64,000 bases of DNA from Nocardia goodfellowii (GCF_017875645.1 NZ_JAGGMR010000001.1:5642001-5706000); one strand, 5' to 3'. Shown: positions 1 to 8,722, numbered from the stretch's first letter. A program made the numbers and translations. The notes: generated by a model not told the origin, from the sequence alone.

Positions 1-46
1 CCGTTCGCGGGGGACGAACCCCAGGTCTTTCGAGGAGCAACCGGCG

Positions 47-1477
47 ATGAGCACAGAAGCTGTCGAGAACCGTCGTCACAAGGTGGTGGTGATCGGTTCG
101 GGGTTCGGTGGCCTGTTCGGCACCAAGCACCTCAAGCGCGCAGACGTCGACGTCACCCTGATCTCCAAGACCTCCACCCACCTCTTCCAGCCGCTGCTGT
201 ACCAGGTGGCCACCGGCATCCTGTCGGTCGGCGAGATCGCGCCCGCCACCCGCCTGGTGCTGCGCAAGCAGCGCAACGCGCAGGTGCTGCTCGGCGATGT
301 CGTCGACATCGACCTGCAGAACAAGACGGTCACCTCGCTGCTGCTGAACCAGGAGACGGTCACCCCCTTCGACAGCCTGATCGTGGCGACCGGCGCGCAG
401 CAGTCCTACTTCGGCAACGATCAGTTCGCCACCTACGCGCCCGGCATGAAGACCATCGACGACGCGCTCGAACTGCGCGGCCGCATTTTGGGCGCGTTCG
501 AGGGCGCCGAGCTGGCGACGACCCAGGAGATGCGGGACCGCCTGCTCACCTTCGTGGTGATCGGCGCCGGCCCGACCGGCGTCGAGTTGGCCGGGCAGAT
601 CGCCGAACTCGCCGATCGCACGCTCGAAGGCACCTTCCGCAATATCGATCCGCGCGACGCCCGTGTCATCCTGGTCGAGGGCGCGGGCGCTGTGCTCGGC
701 CCGATGGGCCCCAAGCTCGGCGGCCAAGCCCAGCGCAAGCTGGAGAAGATGGGCGTCGAGATCCAGCTGAACGCCATGGTCACCGATGTCGACGCGCACG
801 GTGTCACGGTCAAGGATTCCGACGGGACCATCCGGCGTATCGAGTCCTCCACCAAGGTGTGGTCGGCCGGTGTGCAGGGCAGCCCGCTGGGCAAGATGCT
901 GGCCGAACGCTCCGAGGGCACCGAGGTCGACCGTGCCGGACGCGTCGTCGTCGAGCCCGACCTGACCCTCAAGGGTCACCCCAACGTCTTCGTGGTCGGC
1001 GATCTGATGTCGGTCCCCGGCGTCCCCGGCATGGCGCAGGGCGCGATCCAGGGCGCCACCTACGCGGCCAAGGCGATCAAGGCGGGCCTGAAAGGCGCAC
1101 GGCCCGAAGACCGTAAGCCGTTCAAATACTTCAACAAGGGCTCCATGGCGACGATCTCGCGGTTCAACGCCGTGTGCCAGATCGGCAAGCTGGAGTTCGG
1201 CGGGTTCCTGGCCTGGCTGGCCTGGCTGGGCCTGCACCTGTACTACCTGGTCGGCTACCGGAGTCGCCTGATCACCGTCATCCAGTGGTTCGTGTCCTTC
1301 CTCGGCCGCAGCCGCGGCCAGATGGCGGCAACCGAGCAGTGGGTCTTCGCCCGGCTCGCGCTGGAACAGGTCAACTCCGACGAGGAAGAGGCCGACGAAC
1401 TCGCGGCCGCCTTGGGAGCGCCTCCCGGCAACGGTCGAGCCCCCGGGCGCGCGACCGCCGAACGCCAAGTCGGCTAG
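47..1477 (+). CDS. ndh: Type II NADH dehydrogenase (NDH-2)
   Basis: Single-subunit, non-proton-pumping NADH:menaquinone oxidoreductase that feeds electrons into the respiratory chain from the inner face of the membrane. The FAD motif GSGFGG lies at residues 17-22 and the NADH motif GAGPTG near 172-177. A second FAD-contact segment, VVGDLMSVPG, lies near 313-322. A hydrophobic C-terminal stretch (LAWLAWLGLHLYYLVGY, from about 388) fits membrane attachment. The length of 476 aa is close to mycobacterial Ndh. The ATG follows a GAGGAGC ribosome site. In M. tuberculosis ndh sits convergent to ureD; here they are still convergent but with a few genes between them. Strong call. Confidence 0.95.
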   Translation: MSTEAVENRRHKVVVIGSGFGGLFGTKHLKRADVDVTLISKTSTHLFQPLLYQVATGILSVGEIAPATRLVLRKQRNAQVLLGDVVDIDLQNKTVTSLLLNQETVTPFDSLIVATGAQQSYFGNDQFATYAPGMKTIDDALELRGRILGAFEGAELATTQEMRDRLLTFVVIGAGPTGVELAGQIAELADRTLEGTFRNIDPRDARVILVEGAGAVLGPMGPKLGGQAQRKLEKMGVEIQLNAMVTDVDAHGVTVKDSDGTIRRIESSTKVWSAGVQGSPLGKMLAERSEGTEVDRAGRVVVEPDLTLKGHPNVFVVGDLMSVPGVPGMAQGAIQGATYAAKAIKAGLKGARPEDRKPFKYFNKGSMATISRFNAVCQIGKLEFGGFLAWLAWLGLHLYYLVGYRSRLITVIQWFVSFLGRSRGQMAATEQWVFARLALEQVNSDEEEADELAAALGAPPGNGRAPGRATAERQVG

Positions 1478-1516
1478 GGCTTTTCTCGCAGGTTCAATCC
1501 GCACACCCGCAACTGT

Positions 1517-1561
1517 TGTGGCCGGGCCAGATTCGCGAACAAGCGGATCGGTCCGGCCACA
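1517..1561 (+). terminator. Possible hairpin downstream of ndh
   Basis: Arms TGTGGCCGG (1517-1525) and CCGGCCACA (1553-1561) pair perfectly but enclose a 27-nt loop, and no T-tract follows. It could help end ndh transcription. Weak call. Confidence 0.3.
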
Positions 1562-1694
1562 GGCATATTTCGGCTACTCAGCTAATTTTTGGCTAAGAAT
1601 TTTGTGAAATCGGGTTCCGCAGCGACCCATCCATGTCGCGCGCGGATCCGAATGTGAGACGTCGAACATGCACTTCTCTGAGGAAAGGCGATTG

Positions 1695-2456
1695 ATGCCC
1701 ACAGGCAAACACAGAGCTCCGGCCCCGCCGTCCAAGATCGGCCCGGTGGTCGCGGCGGGCGCGGTTCCGCTGGTGCTCGCGCTGGTCGGCTCCGGTACCG
1801 CGAACGCCGACCCGACCGAGGCCGGCACGTCCACGCAGCACGCGCAGTGGCCCGCGGCCGATGTCCCGAATGCGATGCCGTACGAGGGCCTCGACATTCC
1901 GGACAACACCCGTAGCTCGCTGCAGTGGTCGCGTCCGCTCCCGGACAAGCGGTACCTCGCGCCCGTGGGCGTGCTGCATCCGCCGGTTCCGGTGGCACCC
2001 GTGCCGCCGATCGCGCCGCCGCCCGGGCAGTTCCGCTTCGGTGATGTCACCGTGCCGACGCCGGACTGGATCAACGAAGAGCAGGCGATCCAGATCAACG
2101 ACAACTCGGCCATGGCCGAGGCGAATCTGGCGACGTTCCTCGATTCGGTCGGCATGGAACGCAGCCGGTCCGACCGGATCGCCGGTCAGACGGTCGGCAC
2201 CGCGGCCGTCGGCGCTCTCGCGGGTGCCAGTGCCGCGGCGCCGATCGCGGTCACCTCCGCGCTCGTCGGCGGTGTGCTCGGCCTGGTGGTCGGCGCGCCG
2301 TTCATTCCGGTCGGCATCTTCGCCGGACCGGCACTGGGCGCGGCGATGGGCGCGGCCGTGATCACCGTGCCCGCCGCGGTGGTCGGTGCGGCGGCCGGTG
2401 GTGTGGTCGGCGCGGTCAACGCGTACAACGCACCGTCGCGGGTTGTCGGAGACTGA
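1695..2456 (+). CDS. Secreted protein with Gly/Ala-rich hydrophobic C-terminus, unknown function
   Basis: About 253 aa. The N-terminus MPTGKHRAP is followed by a hydrophobic run (PVVAAGAVPLVLALVGSG) ending in ANADP, a typical Sec signal with cleavage near residues 31-33. The middle is proline-rich (PPVPVAPVPPIAPPPG). The last 90 residues are a run of small and hydrophobic residues with many Gly and Ala, capable of spanning or packing against a membrane. I chose the ATG at 1695 because GAGGAAAGG lies 6 nt upstream; an in-frame ATG at 1668 lacks such a site. I do not recognise a catalytic family. Exported small proteins of this composition are common in Nocardia and Rhodococcus. Confidence 0.75.
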   Translation: MPTGKHRAPAPPSKIGPVVAAGAVPLVLALVGSGTANADPTEAGTSTQHAQWPAADVPNAMPYEGLDIPDNTRSSLQWSRPLPDKRYLAPVGVLHPPVPVAPVPPIAPPPGQFRFGDVTVPTPDWINEEQAIQINDNSAMAEANLATFLDSVGMERSRSDRIAGQTVGTAAVGALAGASAAAPIAVTSALVGGVLGLVVGAPFIPVGIFAGPALGAAMGAAVITVPAAVVGAAAGGVVGAVNAYNAPSRVVGD

Positions 2457-2488
2457 ACACGCTCCGCATTCGATAGTGCTCGCATACA

Positions 2489-2526
2489 AGGCGGGATTCC
2501 GACAACGTCGTCGGAATCCCGCCTTT
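2489..2526. terminator. Bidirectional intrinsic terminator
   Basis: A perfect 16-bp stem (AAGGCGGGATTCCGAC at 2489-2504 pairing with 2511-2526) has a 6-nt loop and lies between two convergent genes ending at 2456 (+) and 2542 (-). It has A/T residues at both flanks, so it can serve both strands. Confidence 0.8.
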
Positions 2527-2541
2527 GCGTTGCCGAGCCGG

Positions 2542-2943
2542 TTACCGCACAGCTACCTGCGCGGCTTTGGTCGCGTCATGCTCCACCGCCCACTCGGCCA
2601 GCGCCGAAAGCCGCTCCAGCAGCGTCAGTCCCGGCGGTGTGAGGCTGTATTCCACCGTGGGCGGCACGGTCGGATGTACCTCACGGCGTACCAGCCCGTC
2701 GGCTTCCAAGGTGCGCAAGGTACGGGTCAGCATGCGACGGCTGATGCCTTCGACAGCCCGGTGCAGTTCGTTGTATCGGTGGGTGCGTTCGCCCAACAGC
2801 ACCAGCACCACCAGCGTCCACTTGTCCCCGATGCGGTGCAGCAACTGCCCGACCGGGCACGCGGCCAATTCCGCCGCCGGGACCGGGCGCGGCAGCTGGA
2901 ATGCCAGCACAGCGGGAACATCGATGTGCCTATCGGACATCAC
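2542..2943 (-). CDS. HxlR-family winged-helix transcriptional regulator
   Basis: 133 aa, the usual length for HxlR/MarR-like one-domain regulators. The conserved CPVGQLLHRIGDKWTLVVL segment (residues 30-48) includes the redox- or ligand-sensitive cysteine that many HxlR proteins carry. The recognition region SRRMLTRTLRTLEADGLV and the wing TVEYSLTPPG follow. It is divergent from the SDR gene at 3019 with only 75 bp between them, the classic layout for a regulator controlling its neighbour and itself. The first two codons are both ATG, so the start is uncertain by one residue. Confidence 0.9.
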   Translation of the reverse strand: MMSDRHIDVPAVLAFQLPRPVPAAELAACPVGQLLHRIGDKWTLVVLVLLGERTHRYNELHRAVEGISRRMLTRTLRTLEADGLVRREVHPTVPPTVEYSLTPPGLTLLERLSALAEWAVEHDATKAAQVAVR

Positions 2944-2983
2944 AGTGCCTTCTTTCGGTCCGGCGCAACGCGATCCAGGCTGA

Positions 2984-2997
2984 CTGTGTCAGCACAG
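2984..2997. promoter_or_regulatory. Inverted repeat in the HxlR/SDR divergent promoter region
   Basis: CTGTG-TCAG-CACAG is a perfect inverted repeat between the divergent HxlR and SDR start codons, so it is a plausible operator for the HxlR protein. It is called from position and symmetry only. Confidence 0.35.
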
Positions 2998-3018
2998 CCA
3001 GCATAGGGAGGAACGACC

Positions 3019-3864
3019 GTGCCGAACCGAAATCCCAAAACGGTGATCATCGCCGGCGGTACCAGCGGAATGGGGCGCGCCACCGCCCTGGGCCGCCTGG
3101 CACACGGAGACCGCGTCACCGTCATCGGCAGCGACGCCGGCAAGGGCGCGGCGCTGCTGGAACAGGCCGCAGATCCGAACCTGCGGTTCATCCAGGCGGA
3201 TCTGTCCTCGGTCGCCGAGGTCCGCCGAGTCGCGCGGGAAATCGCTGAAGTACACACCGCCGTCGACGCTGTGGGCCTGTTCGCCAACCGCTTGAATCCG
3301 AAGCGCCGTGTCACGGCCGACGGCCTGGAAGACACCTTCGCCCTGTACTACCTGAGCCGCTATCTCCTGGCCCAGTACCTGCAACCGCTACTCGACCGCA
3401 GTTCGTCCCCGGTGATCATCAATGTCGCGGGAGTGGGAGCCACCGCCGGTGCCGTCCGCTGGGACGACCCGCAGCTGTCCCGCGGCTACAGCATGATCCG
3501 CGCCCAACTACAAGCGGGCCGCGCAAACGATCTGGCCGGGGTCGGCTACGCCCAACTGGCCACCACTACCCGCTACGTGCTCTACCACCCCGGTTTCACC
3601 CGCACCGGCAGCAAGAACCATCCAAACCCCATGGTGCACAACGTGATCAGTACACTCGCGCGATTCTTCGCCCGCCCGGTCGAGAGCGCCGTAGCGCCCA
3701 TCGTCGAATGGATCGACCATCCGCCCGCGGATCCGCTCACCGCGATCGACCGGGGCAAACCGGTCCCGTTGTCATTGTCCACACTCGACCCCGCCGACGC
3801 GGTCCGGCTCAGGGCCTACACCGAAGATCTGCTCGGCACCCTGGCCGCCCCACAACAGCTCTGA
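3019..3864 (+). CDS. Short-chain dehydrogenase/reductase (SDR) family protein
   Basis: 281 aa NAD(P)-binding oxidoreductase. The glycine-rich cofactor motif GGTSGMG lies at residues 13-19 after a short beta strand (TVIIA). The catalytic-site tyrosine is probably in GYSMIRAQ, where the usual YxxxK lysine is an arginine, so activity may be altered. The GTG start has AGGGAGGA upstream. It is divergent from the HxlR gene, which probably represses it, and such pairs often answer reactive aldehydes or quinones. The substrate cannot be read from sequence. Its stop lies 3 bp from the 3' end of the structured RNA on the other strand. Confidence 0.88.
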   Translation: MPNRNPKTVIIAGGTSGMGRATALGRLAHGDRVTVIGSDAGKGAALLEQAADPNLRFIQADLSSVAEVRRVAREIAEVHTAVDAVGLFANRLNPKRRVTADGLEDTFALYYLSRYLLAQYLQPLLDRSSSPVIINVAGVGATAGAVRWDDPQLSRGYSMIRAQLQAGRANDLAGVGYAQLATTTRYVLYHPGFTRTGSKNHPNPMVHNVISTLARFFARPVESAVAPIVEWIDHPPADPLTAIDRGKPVPLSLSTLDPADAVRLRAYTEDLLGTLAAPQQL

Positions 3865-3867
3865 CTG

Positions 3868-4016
3868 CGGCACAAGACGGGCGTGCTGGTGCGACCGGGT
3901 TTTTAGGCAGGTGTGCCACCACTACACCACGGAAGACGCCTGCGCTTCCGGCGGGAATCGAACCCGCGATCTCCTGCGTGACGGATAACCGATCATCTCC
4001 GGCCCGTCTTGTGCCG
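3868..4016 (-). ncRNA. tRNA-mimicking structured RNA, candidate bacterial Y RNA (YrlA type)
   Basis: Read on the minus strand this is a circularly permuted tRNA-like fold. The ends pair in a perfect 15-bp helix (CGGCACAAGACGGGC with GCCCGTCTTGTGCCG). Inside is an imperfect helix (GATCGGTT against AACCCGGTC) with one bulged C. Then comes an anticodon-stem-like GCAGG/CCTGC, a T-arm (GCGGG-TTCGATT-CCCGC), an acceptor-like CGGAAG/CTTCCG closed by a loop, and a D-arm (GTGT-AGTGGTG-GCAC) with the GG pair of the tRNA elbow. There is no CCA end and no anticodon loop. YrlA RNAs bind Ro60/Rsr with one end and mimic tRNA with the other; this order of arms is their hallmark. No Ro60 (TROVE) gene is in the window. 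Confidence 0.75.
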
Positions 4017-4021
4017 GTCCC

Positions 4022-4027
4022 ACCGTA
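4022..4027 (-). promoter_or_regulatory. Possible -10 element for the tRNA-like RNA
   Basis: TACGGT (TANNNT pattern) on the minus strand lies 6 nt before the predicted 5' end at 4016. No good -35 is seen at 17 nt; a TTGACT at 4051-4056 overlaps the ureD stop codon but is 23 nt away. Confidence 0.35.
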
Positions 4028-4052
4028 AACGGTTGTGTGCCCGCGCATCCAG

Positions 4053-4712
4053 TCAATTTGTCGCAGCGGCCAGGGTGCGGGCCACGCGGGTATAGAGGCT
4101 GCCGCCCGCGGCCAGTGGCAGCAGGGCGCCGTCGACGCCGTGGGTCTCGGCGGCGCGGGGATCCGGGTAGCGCAGTTCGCTGTCGAGAGCACGAGGAGCG
4201 GCGAGCGGGTCATCGGTGGGCGCGTCGCTGCCGAGATGCAGGCGGTGCCGGAGCAGCGGGACATCGGCGAGGTCGGCGAGGAAGTCACCGCGCCATTCAC
4301 CCGTGTCCTCGCCGGTGCGCCCGATCTGGACGCGTTCGCGGATCCGGACCCGCGAGTCCGGGGCCAACCGGACAGTGGTGCGCGTGTGGTGCCGCGCGCC
4401 GCCCGCGACGATGGTGGGCTCCGGATCGAAATCCAGTTCCGCTCCCGGGCCGATCTCGAAATGCCAGTGCGCCGACGACAACGGCGTGGCCACGCTGGGC
4501 AGCGCGATGCTCGCCGCGACCGAACGCACCGTCAGCCGGGCGCCGGCGCCCACGACGATGCGGATGTCGAGTTCGTCGCCGCCCAGCGGGGTCGCGGCCG
4601 TGCCGATCAGGTGCACCTGATCCGGCGCCGTGCGGCGGGCGGACAGCCCGCCGACGGCGTGGATCTCCGGTAACGACCCGCGGGCCGCCACGATGCGTAA
4701 CTCAGTGCGCAA
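4053..4712 (-). CDS. ureD: Urease accessory protein UreD
   Basis: 219 aa, the short actinobacterial form. UreD (UreH) binds apo-urease and, with UreF and UreG, forms the complex that inserts nickel into the active site. Visible family features are the [12 protein letters not shown] beta-helix segment and the later [19 protein letters not shown] run typical of UreD beta sheets. It is the last gene of ureF-ureG-ureD, and its start overlaps the end of ureG by 11 nt, so the two are translationally coupled. No ureE is present, as in mycobacteria. Unusually, the structural genes ureABC lie about 10 kb away. Confidence 0.93.
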   Translation of the reverse strand: MRTELRIVAARGSLPEIHAVGGLSARRTAPDQVHLIGTAATPLGGDELDIRIVVGAGARLTVRSVAASIALPSVATPLSSAHWHFEIGPGAELDFDPEPTIVAGGARHHTRTTVRLAPDSRVRIRERVQIGRTGEDTGEWRGDFLADLADVPLLRHRLHLGSDAPTDDPLAAPRALDSELRYPDPRAAETHGVDGALLPLAAGGSLYTRVARTLAAATN

Positions 4713-5418
4713 CAGCGGAATCGGCGGCGTGCGAGTCGGCGTGCGCGATCAGGCGCAGCTGTTCGCGGACCCAGGCCAGGACCGGGGTAGCGGCCGGGTC
4801 GTCGGTGAGCGAGATCAGGGCGGTGGGCCGGCTCTCCCGGACCTTGGCGGCGTCGCGTTCCATCACACCGAGATCCGCGCCGACCAGCGGGGCGAGGTCG
4901 GTCTTGTTGATCACCAGCAGATCCGAGAAGGTCACGCCGGGACCACCCTTACGCGGCACCTTGTCGCCGCCGGCCACGTCGACGACGAAGATCTGCACGT
5001 CGATCAGGCCGGAGGAGAAGGTCGCGGTCAGGTTGTCGCCACCGGACTCGACCAGGATCAGGTCCAGCGGCGGGTTCGCGGCGATCAGGTCGTCGATGGC
5101 GTCCAGGTTCGCGGTGATGTCGTCGCGGATCGCGGTGTGCGGGCAGCCGCCGGTCTGCACGGCGGTGATCCGCTCGTCCGGCAGCACGGCGTGGCGGCGC
5201 AGGAAGTCGGCGTCCTCGGTGGTGTAGATGTCGTTGGTGAGCACGGCGATGGACAACTCCTCGCGCAATTGCCGGCACAGCGCCGCGGTCAGCGCCGTCT
5301 TACCGGAGCCGACCGGACCGCCGATCCCGATCCGCAGCGCTTCGCCCGGCGTGCGCTGCCGCTTCGGGCGGTCCTGCGAATGATCGTGCGGTTCACCGTC
5401 GATCAGGTGCGGGGGCAT
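4702..5418 (-). CDS. ureG: Urease accessory GTPase UreG
   Basis: 238 aa SIMIBI-class GTPase that drives nickel delivery to urease. The P-loop GPVGSGKT lies at residues 34-41 after RIGIGG. The nickel-binding Cys-Pro-His of the family appears in [12 protein letters not shown], and ESGGDNL and NKTDLAP (guanine specificity) are also present. The N-terminal tail has a few histidines ([10 protein letters not shown]), a shortened form of the His-rich tails that store nickel. It sits between ureF (29 bp upstream) and ureD (overlapping). Confidence 0.96.
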   Translation of the reverse strand: MPPHLIDGEPHDHSQDRPKRQRTPGEALRIGIGGPVGSGKTALTAALCRQLREELSIAVLTNDIYTTEDADFLRRHAVLPDERITAVQTGGCPHTAIRDDITANLDAIDDLIAANPPLDLILVESGGDNLTATFSSGLIDVQIFVVDVAGGDKVPRKGGPGVTFSDLLVINKTDLAPLVGADLGVMERDAAKVRESRPTALISLTDDPAATPVLAWVREQLRLIAHADSHAADSAVAH

Positions 5419-5446
5419 GGTGAATCTCCTTCTCTCGGTGACAATC

Positions 5447-6097
5447 TCAGCTTGCGAACAGCGGCATTTCGCGGTGCAGATGTCGCTCGGCGAGCACGTC
5501 CTGCAGCGGATCCGACAGTGCCGCCAGGCCGGTCACAGCCGCTGCCGCGGTGTGATCGCAGAGCTCGGCCAGCCGCACTGTGCACAGGGCGATCGACGCC
5601 GGATCGAGCGCCAGCAGCCGTTGCGCGGCCGTCGCGGCGCCGGTCAGCGTGGTGTAGACCACAACACCCGCGATCTCCTCCGGGGTCACCCCGCAGGCCG
5701 CGCCGACCGCGCCGAAAACCGTGGACAGATGCGGCCGCGTACCCAGCGCGGCCCAATCCTGGTGCGGCCACACTTGTTTCGCCAATCGCAAAAATCCACG
5801 GCCCTGCGCCCGGGAAGCGGTCCGCGCCGCGGGCGACGGTGTTCTGGCATCGGCCTCGAGCTCGGCGCGCCGCACCGTCAACTCCCCCGCGCACACCGCG
5901 GCGGCCAGGGACGCGGCCACCAACCCGGACGTCCGGATCCGGCGCCGTAAATACAACTCGACGGTCCGCACGTCACGCACCAGGCCCGAGGCGACGGCTT
6001 CCTCGACCCCGCCGGAATGCACGTGCCCGCCGATCGGCAGGCGGGAATCCGCGAGGGCGAACAACATCGCCAAATTTGTCGCGGAGCTCTTGTGCAC
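5447..6097 (-). CDS. ureF: Urease accessory protein UreF
   Basis: 216 aa all-helical chaperone that bridges UreD and UreG and gates GTP hydrolysis during nickel insertion. The hallmark [18 protein letters not shown] near the N-terminus matches the family SxLPxGxFxxSxGLE pattern. The start is a GTG; the first ATG lies ten codons in, just before the conserved segment, so the exact N-terminus is uncertain. It is first in the accessory operon; a separate promoter or read-through from the SDR gene ending at 6169 would drive it. Confidence 0.93.
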   Translation of the reverse strand: MHKSSATNLAMLFALADSRLPIGGHVHSGGVEEAVASGLVRDVRTVELYLRRRIRTSGLVAASLAAAVCAGELTVRRAELEADARTPSPAARTASRAQGRGFLRLAKQVWPHQDWAALGTRPHLSTVFGAVGAACGVTPEEIAGVVVYTTLTGAATAAQRLLALDPASIALCTVRLAELCDHTAAAAVTGLAALSDPLQDVLAERHLHREMPLFAS

Positions 6098-6168
6098 CGC
6101 ACGATCCTATGCTCCGGCGTGTCGTACCCTGCGCCCCGGTCAGACCGCGCGGTCGCCGGACGACGTTT

Positions 6169-7047
6169 TCAGGCTCGCCCGCGGCGGAAAGCCCGCTCCA
6201 TGAAGCGCGCGGTCTGGCTGCGGCTCAGGTCGGTCCAGGCTTGCAACGGGGCTTGCCACCAGGGGGCGATTTCGCGGGGACGGGCGGTGACGGCGTGGCA
6301 GATCAGATCCGAGGCCTCGTCGACGGTGAGACCCGGGATATTGCTGAAATCGGTCGGGGCGCTCATCCGGGTGTGCACGAGCGGCATATAGATGGAAGTG
6401 GTCGTGACGCCGTCGCCCGCGATCTCGGTGGCGACCGTACGCAGCCAGGTGTCGAAGGCGCCCTTCGACGCGCCGTAGGCGGACCACCGGGGCGTGGGCG
6501 GCATGAGCAGACCCCAGGTGGCGACGTTCACGATGTGGCCCTGCTTGCGCTCGCGCATGTGCGGCAGCAGGGACAGCAGCAAGCGGACCGGGCCCAGGTA
6601 GTTGATGTCCATGGTGCGGGTGAAATCGTGGAAGCGGTCGTAGGATTCGTCGATCGGGCGGCGAATCGACTTCCCCGCGTTGTTGATCACCACGTCGACG
6701 TGGCCGTGTTCGCTGAGCAGCGTGCCGGCGAGGGCTTCGACCGCGGCGAAGTCGGTGAGATCGACGGTGTAGGTGTGGGCCGCACCGCCCTCGCCCCGGA
6801 TATCGGCGGCGACGGCGGCCAAGTCCGCCGTCGACCGTGCGACCAACAGCACCACGGCACCGGCCGCGCCGAGCTTGCGTGCGCTGGCCTTACCGATGCC
6901 GTGTGAGGCCCCGGTGATCAGCACGATGCGGCCCGAAACCGCGTCGTGCAAGGATTTTTCGTCGGGGCGCGAGGTCGGATAGAGCAGCCGGGTGGCGACC
7001 CGTTCGGCGAGCGGTCGCCCGTTGGCAATGGGCTGTGTCTCAGTCAC
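6169..7047 (-). CDS. SDR-family NAD(P)-dependent oxidoreductase
   Basis: 292 aa classical SDR with all signatures: cofactor motif TGASHGIG (near residues 46-53), NNAG (near 121) and the catalytic SAYGASK tetrad region (near 190). The C-terminal extension (PWWQAPLQAWTDLSRSQTARFMERAF) resembles fatty-acyl or lipid-type SDRs of Actinobacteria. Its end is 71 bp upstream of ureF on the same strand; its start is followed by about 100 bp without features before the MFS gene. The substrate is unknown. Confidence 0.92.
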   Translation of the reverse strand: MTETQPIANGRPLAERVATRLLYPTSRPDEKSLHDAVSGRIVLITGASHGIGKASARKLGAAGAVVLLVARSTADLAAVAADIRGEGGAAHTYTVDLTDFAAVEALAGTLLSEHGHVDVVINNAGKSIRRPIDESYDRFHDFTRTMDINYLGPVRLLLSLLPHMRERKQGHIVNVATWGLLMPPTPRWSAYGASKGAFDTWLRTVATEIAGDGVTTTSIYMPLVHTRMSAPTDFSNIPGLTVDEASDLICHAVTARPREIAPWWQAPLQAWTDLSRSQTARFMERAFRRGRA

Positions 7048-7150
7048 GCGTCAAATGTATTGCGCCGTAGGAGTTTTTGCCTGCCACATCGGGTAGAAAC
7101 TCGAACATCGCACCGTCGCGGCAGGCGGGAAGAGATTATCCGGCCGCAGT

Positions 7151-8629
7151 TCAGTGCGCGTGCGCGTCGCCCAAGACGGTGTTCTTGCGCATCGCCACCC
7201 GCGCTACCACCGCCATAACCAGCAGAATGACCGCGCCCGCCGTCGTCGCCAGATGCATACCATCGACGAAGGATTCGCGTGCGCGCTCGGCCAGCGCGGC
7301 ATCGCCCCCGGCCTCGTGCAACGTTTCACCCAGGGTCTCGGCATAGTCGCCGCCGTTACGGAACACCAGCGCCGCGAGCGAACCCAGCAGCGACAGGCCG
7401 AGCGCGTTCCCGAGTTCAAAGCTGGTCTCGGAGATGCCGACCGCCGAACCGGCGCGTTCCGCGGGCACCGACGACACCGCGACATCGGAGACCAGGGTGA
7501 AGGCCAGGCCGTAGCCGATACCGGCGATGGTGGATCCGGCGATGTACCAGCCAATTCCACCGTGCACACCTACTCCGAGCAGCATCAGGTTGCCCAGCGC
7601 CGCGAGCAGCAGCGCCAGCACGAACGTCGATCGGACACCGATCTGGCGGCCCAACCGAGCGCCGCTCATGGAGAAGATGAACACCGCCACCGCGCTCGGA
7701 ATACCGAGCAGTGCCGCGGCCAACGGGTCGCGCCCGGTGACCGACTGCAGGTACATGCTGGTCAGATAGCCCAGGGCGGCCAGCGACATCATGCCGGTAA
7801 GGCTGGACCCGATCGCCACCGAGAACGCGGGCCGGGTGAACAGCCGCAAATCCAGCAGCGGTTCGGTCAAATGGGTCTGCCGACGCACGAACAAGGTGAG
7901 CACGACGATGCCGATCACGGCCAGCGCCAGCGCCTCGACGTCGATCCCCTCGGCCGCCGCGTGTTTGACGGCGTAGATCAGCGGCAGGATGCCGCCGATG
8001 GACAGCGCGACGCTGGGCAGATCGATCGGCCCCAGCGCACTGGAGCGATGCTCGGGCAGCAGGACCGGCCCCAGGGCGAGCAGCACCAGCAGCACCGGCA
8101 GGTTGATGAGAAACACCGATCCCCACCAGAAGTGATGCAGCAGCAGCCCGCCGATGATCGGGCCGACCGCCGAACCACCGGCGAAGAACGCAGTCCATAC
8201 GCCGATCGCGGCGGCGCGCTGCCGAACGTCGGGGAAAAGGCTGGAGATGAGCGCGAGGCTGGACGGCAACAGTGTCGCGCCGCCCACACCCATCAGCGCG
8301 CGGGCGACGATGAGCACCACGGCGCTGGGCGCGAACGCGGCCAGCACGGACGCCAAGCCGAATACCGCCGCGCCGGCCAGCAGAATTTTCCGCCGCCCGA
8401 TGCGGTCGCCGAGATTGCCCATGGTGATGAGCAGGCCGGCGATCATGAAGCCGTAGATGTCGAGGATCCACAGCGCCTGGGTGGCGGAGGGGTCCAAGTC
8501 CACGGTCAGGGTGGGCATGGCCAGGAACAACACCGAGACATCCATCGAGACCAGCAGCACCGGTAGCAGCAATACCGCCAATCCGAGCCACGCCCGCCGC
8601 GTGCCGGTGGGCGACTGCACCTGTGTCAT
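7151..8629 (-). CDS. MFS efflux transporter, DHA2 (EmrB/QacA) family
   Basis: About 492 aa with roughly 14 hydrophobic segments, as expected for proton-driven multidrug exporters of the QacA type. The motif A loop LGDRIGRRKIL follows the second segment. The start is the ATG at 8629 because GAGAGGAAA lies just upstream; a longer reading starting at 8692 would cross the operator region. It is divergent from a TetR gene at 8723, with two palindromes between them, so it is almost certainly repressed by that TetR and induced by its drug ligand. Confidence 0.92.
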   Translation of the reverse strand: MTQVQSPTGTRRAWLGLAVLLLPVLLVSMDVSVLFLAMPTLTVDLDPSATQALWILDIYGFMIAGLLITMGNLGDRIGRRKILLAGAAVFGLASVLAAFAPSAVVLIVARALMGVGGATLLPSSLALISSLFPDVRQRAAAIGVWTAFFAGGSAVGPIIGGLLLHHFWWGSVFLINLPVLLVLLALGPVLLPEHRSSALGPIDLPSVALSIGGILPLIYAVKHAAAEGIDVEALALAVIGIVVLTLFVRRQTHLTEPLLDLRLFTRPAFSVAIGSSLTGMMSLAALGYLTSMYLQSVTGRDPLAAALLGIPSAVAVFIFSMSGARLGRQIGVRSTFVLALLLAALGNLMLLGVGVHGGIGWYIAGSTIAGIGYGLAFTLVSDVAVSSVPAERAGSAVGISETSFELGNALGLSLLGSLAALVFRNGGDYAETLGETLHEAGGDAALAERARESFVDGMHLATTAGAVILLVMAVVARVAMRKNTVLGDAHAH

Positions 8630-8652
8630 CGAAGGGTTTCCTCTCGCTGCTC

Positions 8653-8688
8653 GCGTACGGCGTACGCACGACCAAGGGTACAGTGTAC
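8653..8688. promoter_or_regulatory. Two palindromic operators in the MFS/TetR intergenic region
   Basis: GCGTACGGCGTACGC (8653-8667) and GTACAGTGTAC (8678-8688) are both perfect palindromes around a single central base. They share the half-site GTAC and sit about 25 bp centre to centre between divergent MFS and TetR genes, the expected binding sites for the TetR dimer. Confidence 0.6.
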
Positions 8689-8722
8689 GCATGCGTCATC
8701 GAAACGAACAACGAGACATGGG

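Noticed and set aside
3868-4016. An ordinary tRNA gene suggested by the GGTTCGATTCC T-arm
   Set aside because: The T-arm comes before the D-arm, the acceptor stem is closed by a loop, and there is no anticodon loop or CCA; a permuted tRNA mimic fits better.
4630-6906. 758-codon plus-strand open frame opposite ureG, ureF and an SDR
   Set aside because: Antisense shadow of well-recognised genes; composition is arginine-rich and lacks domains.
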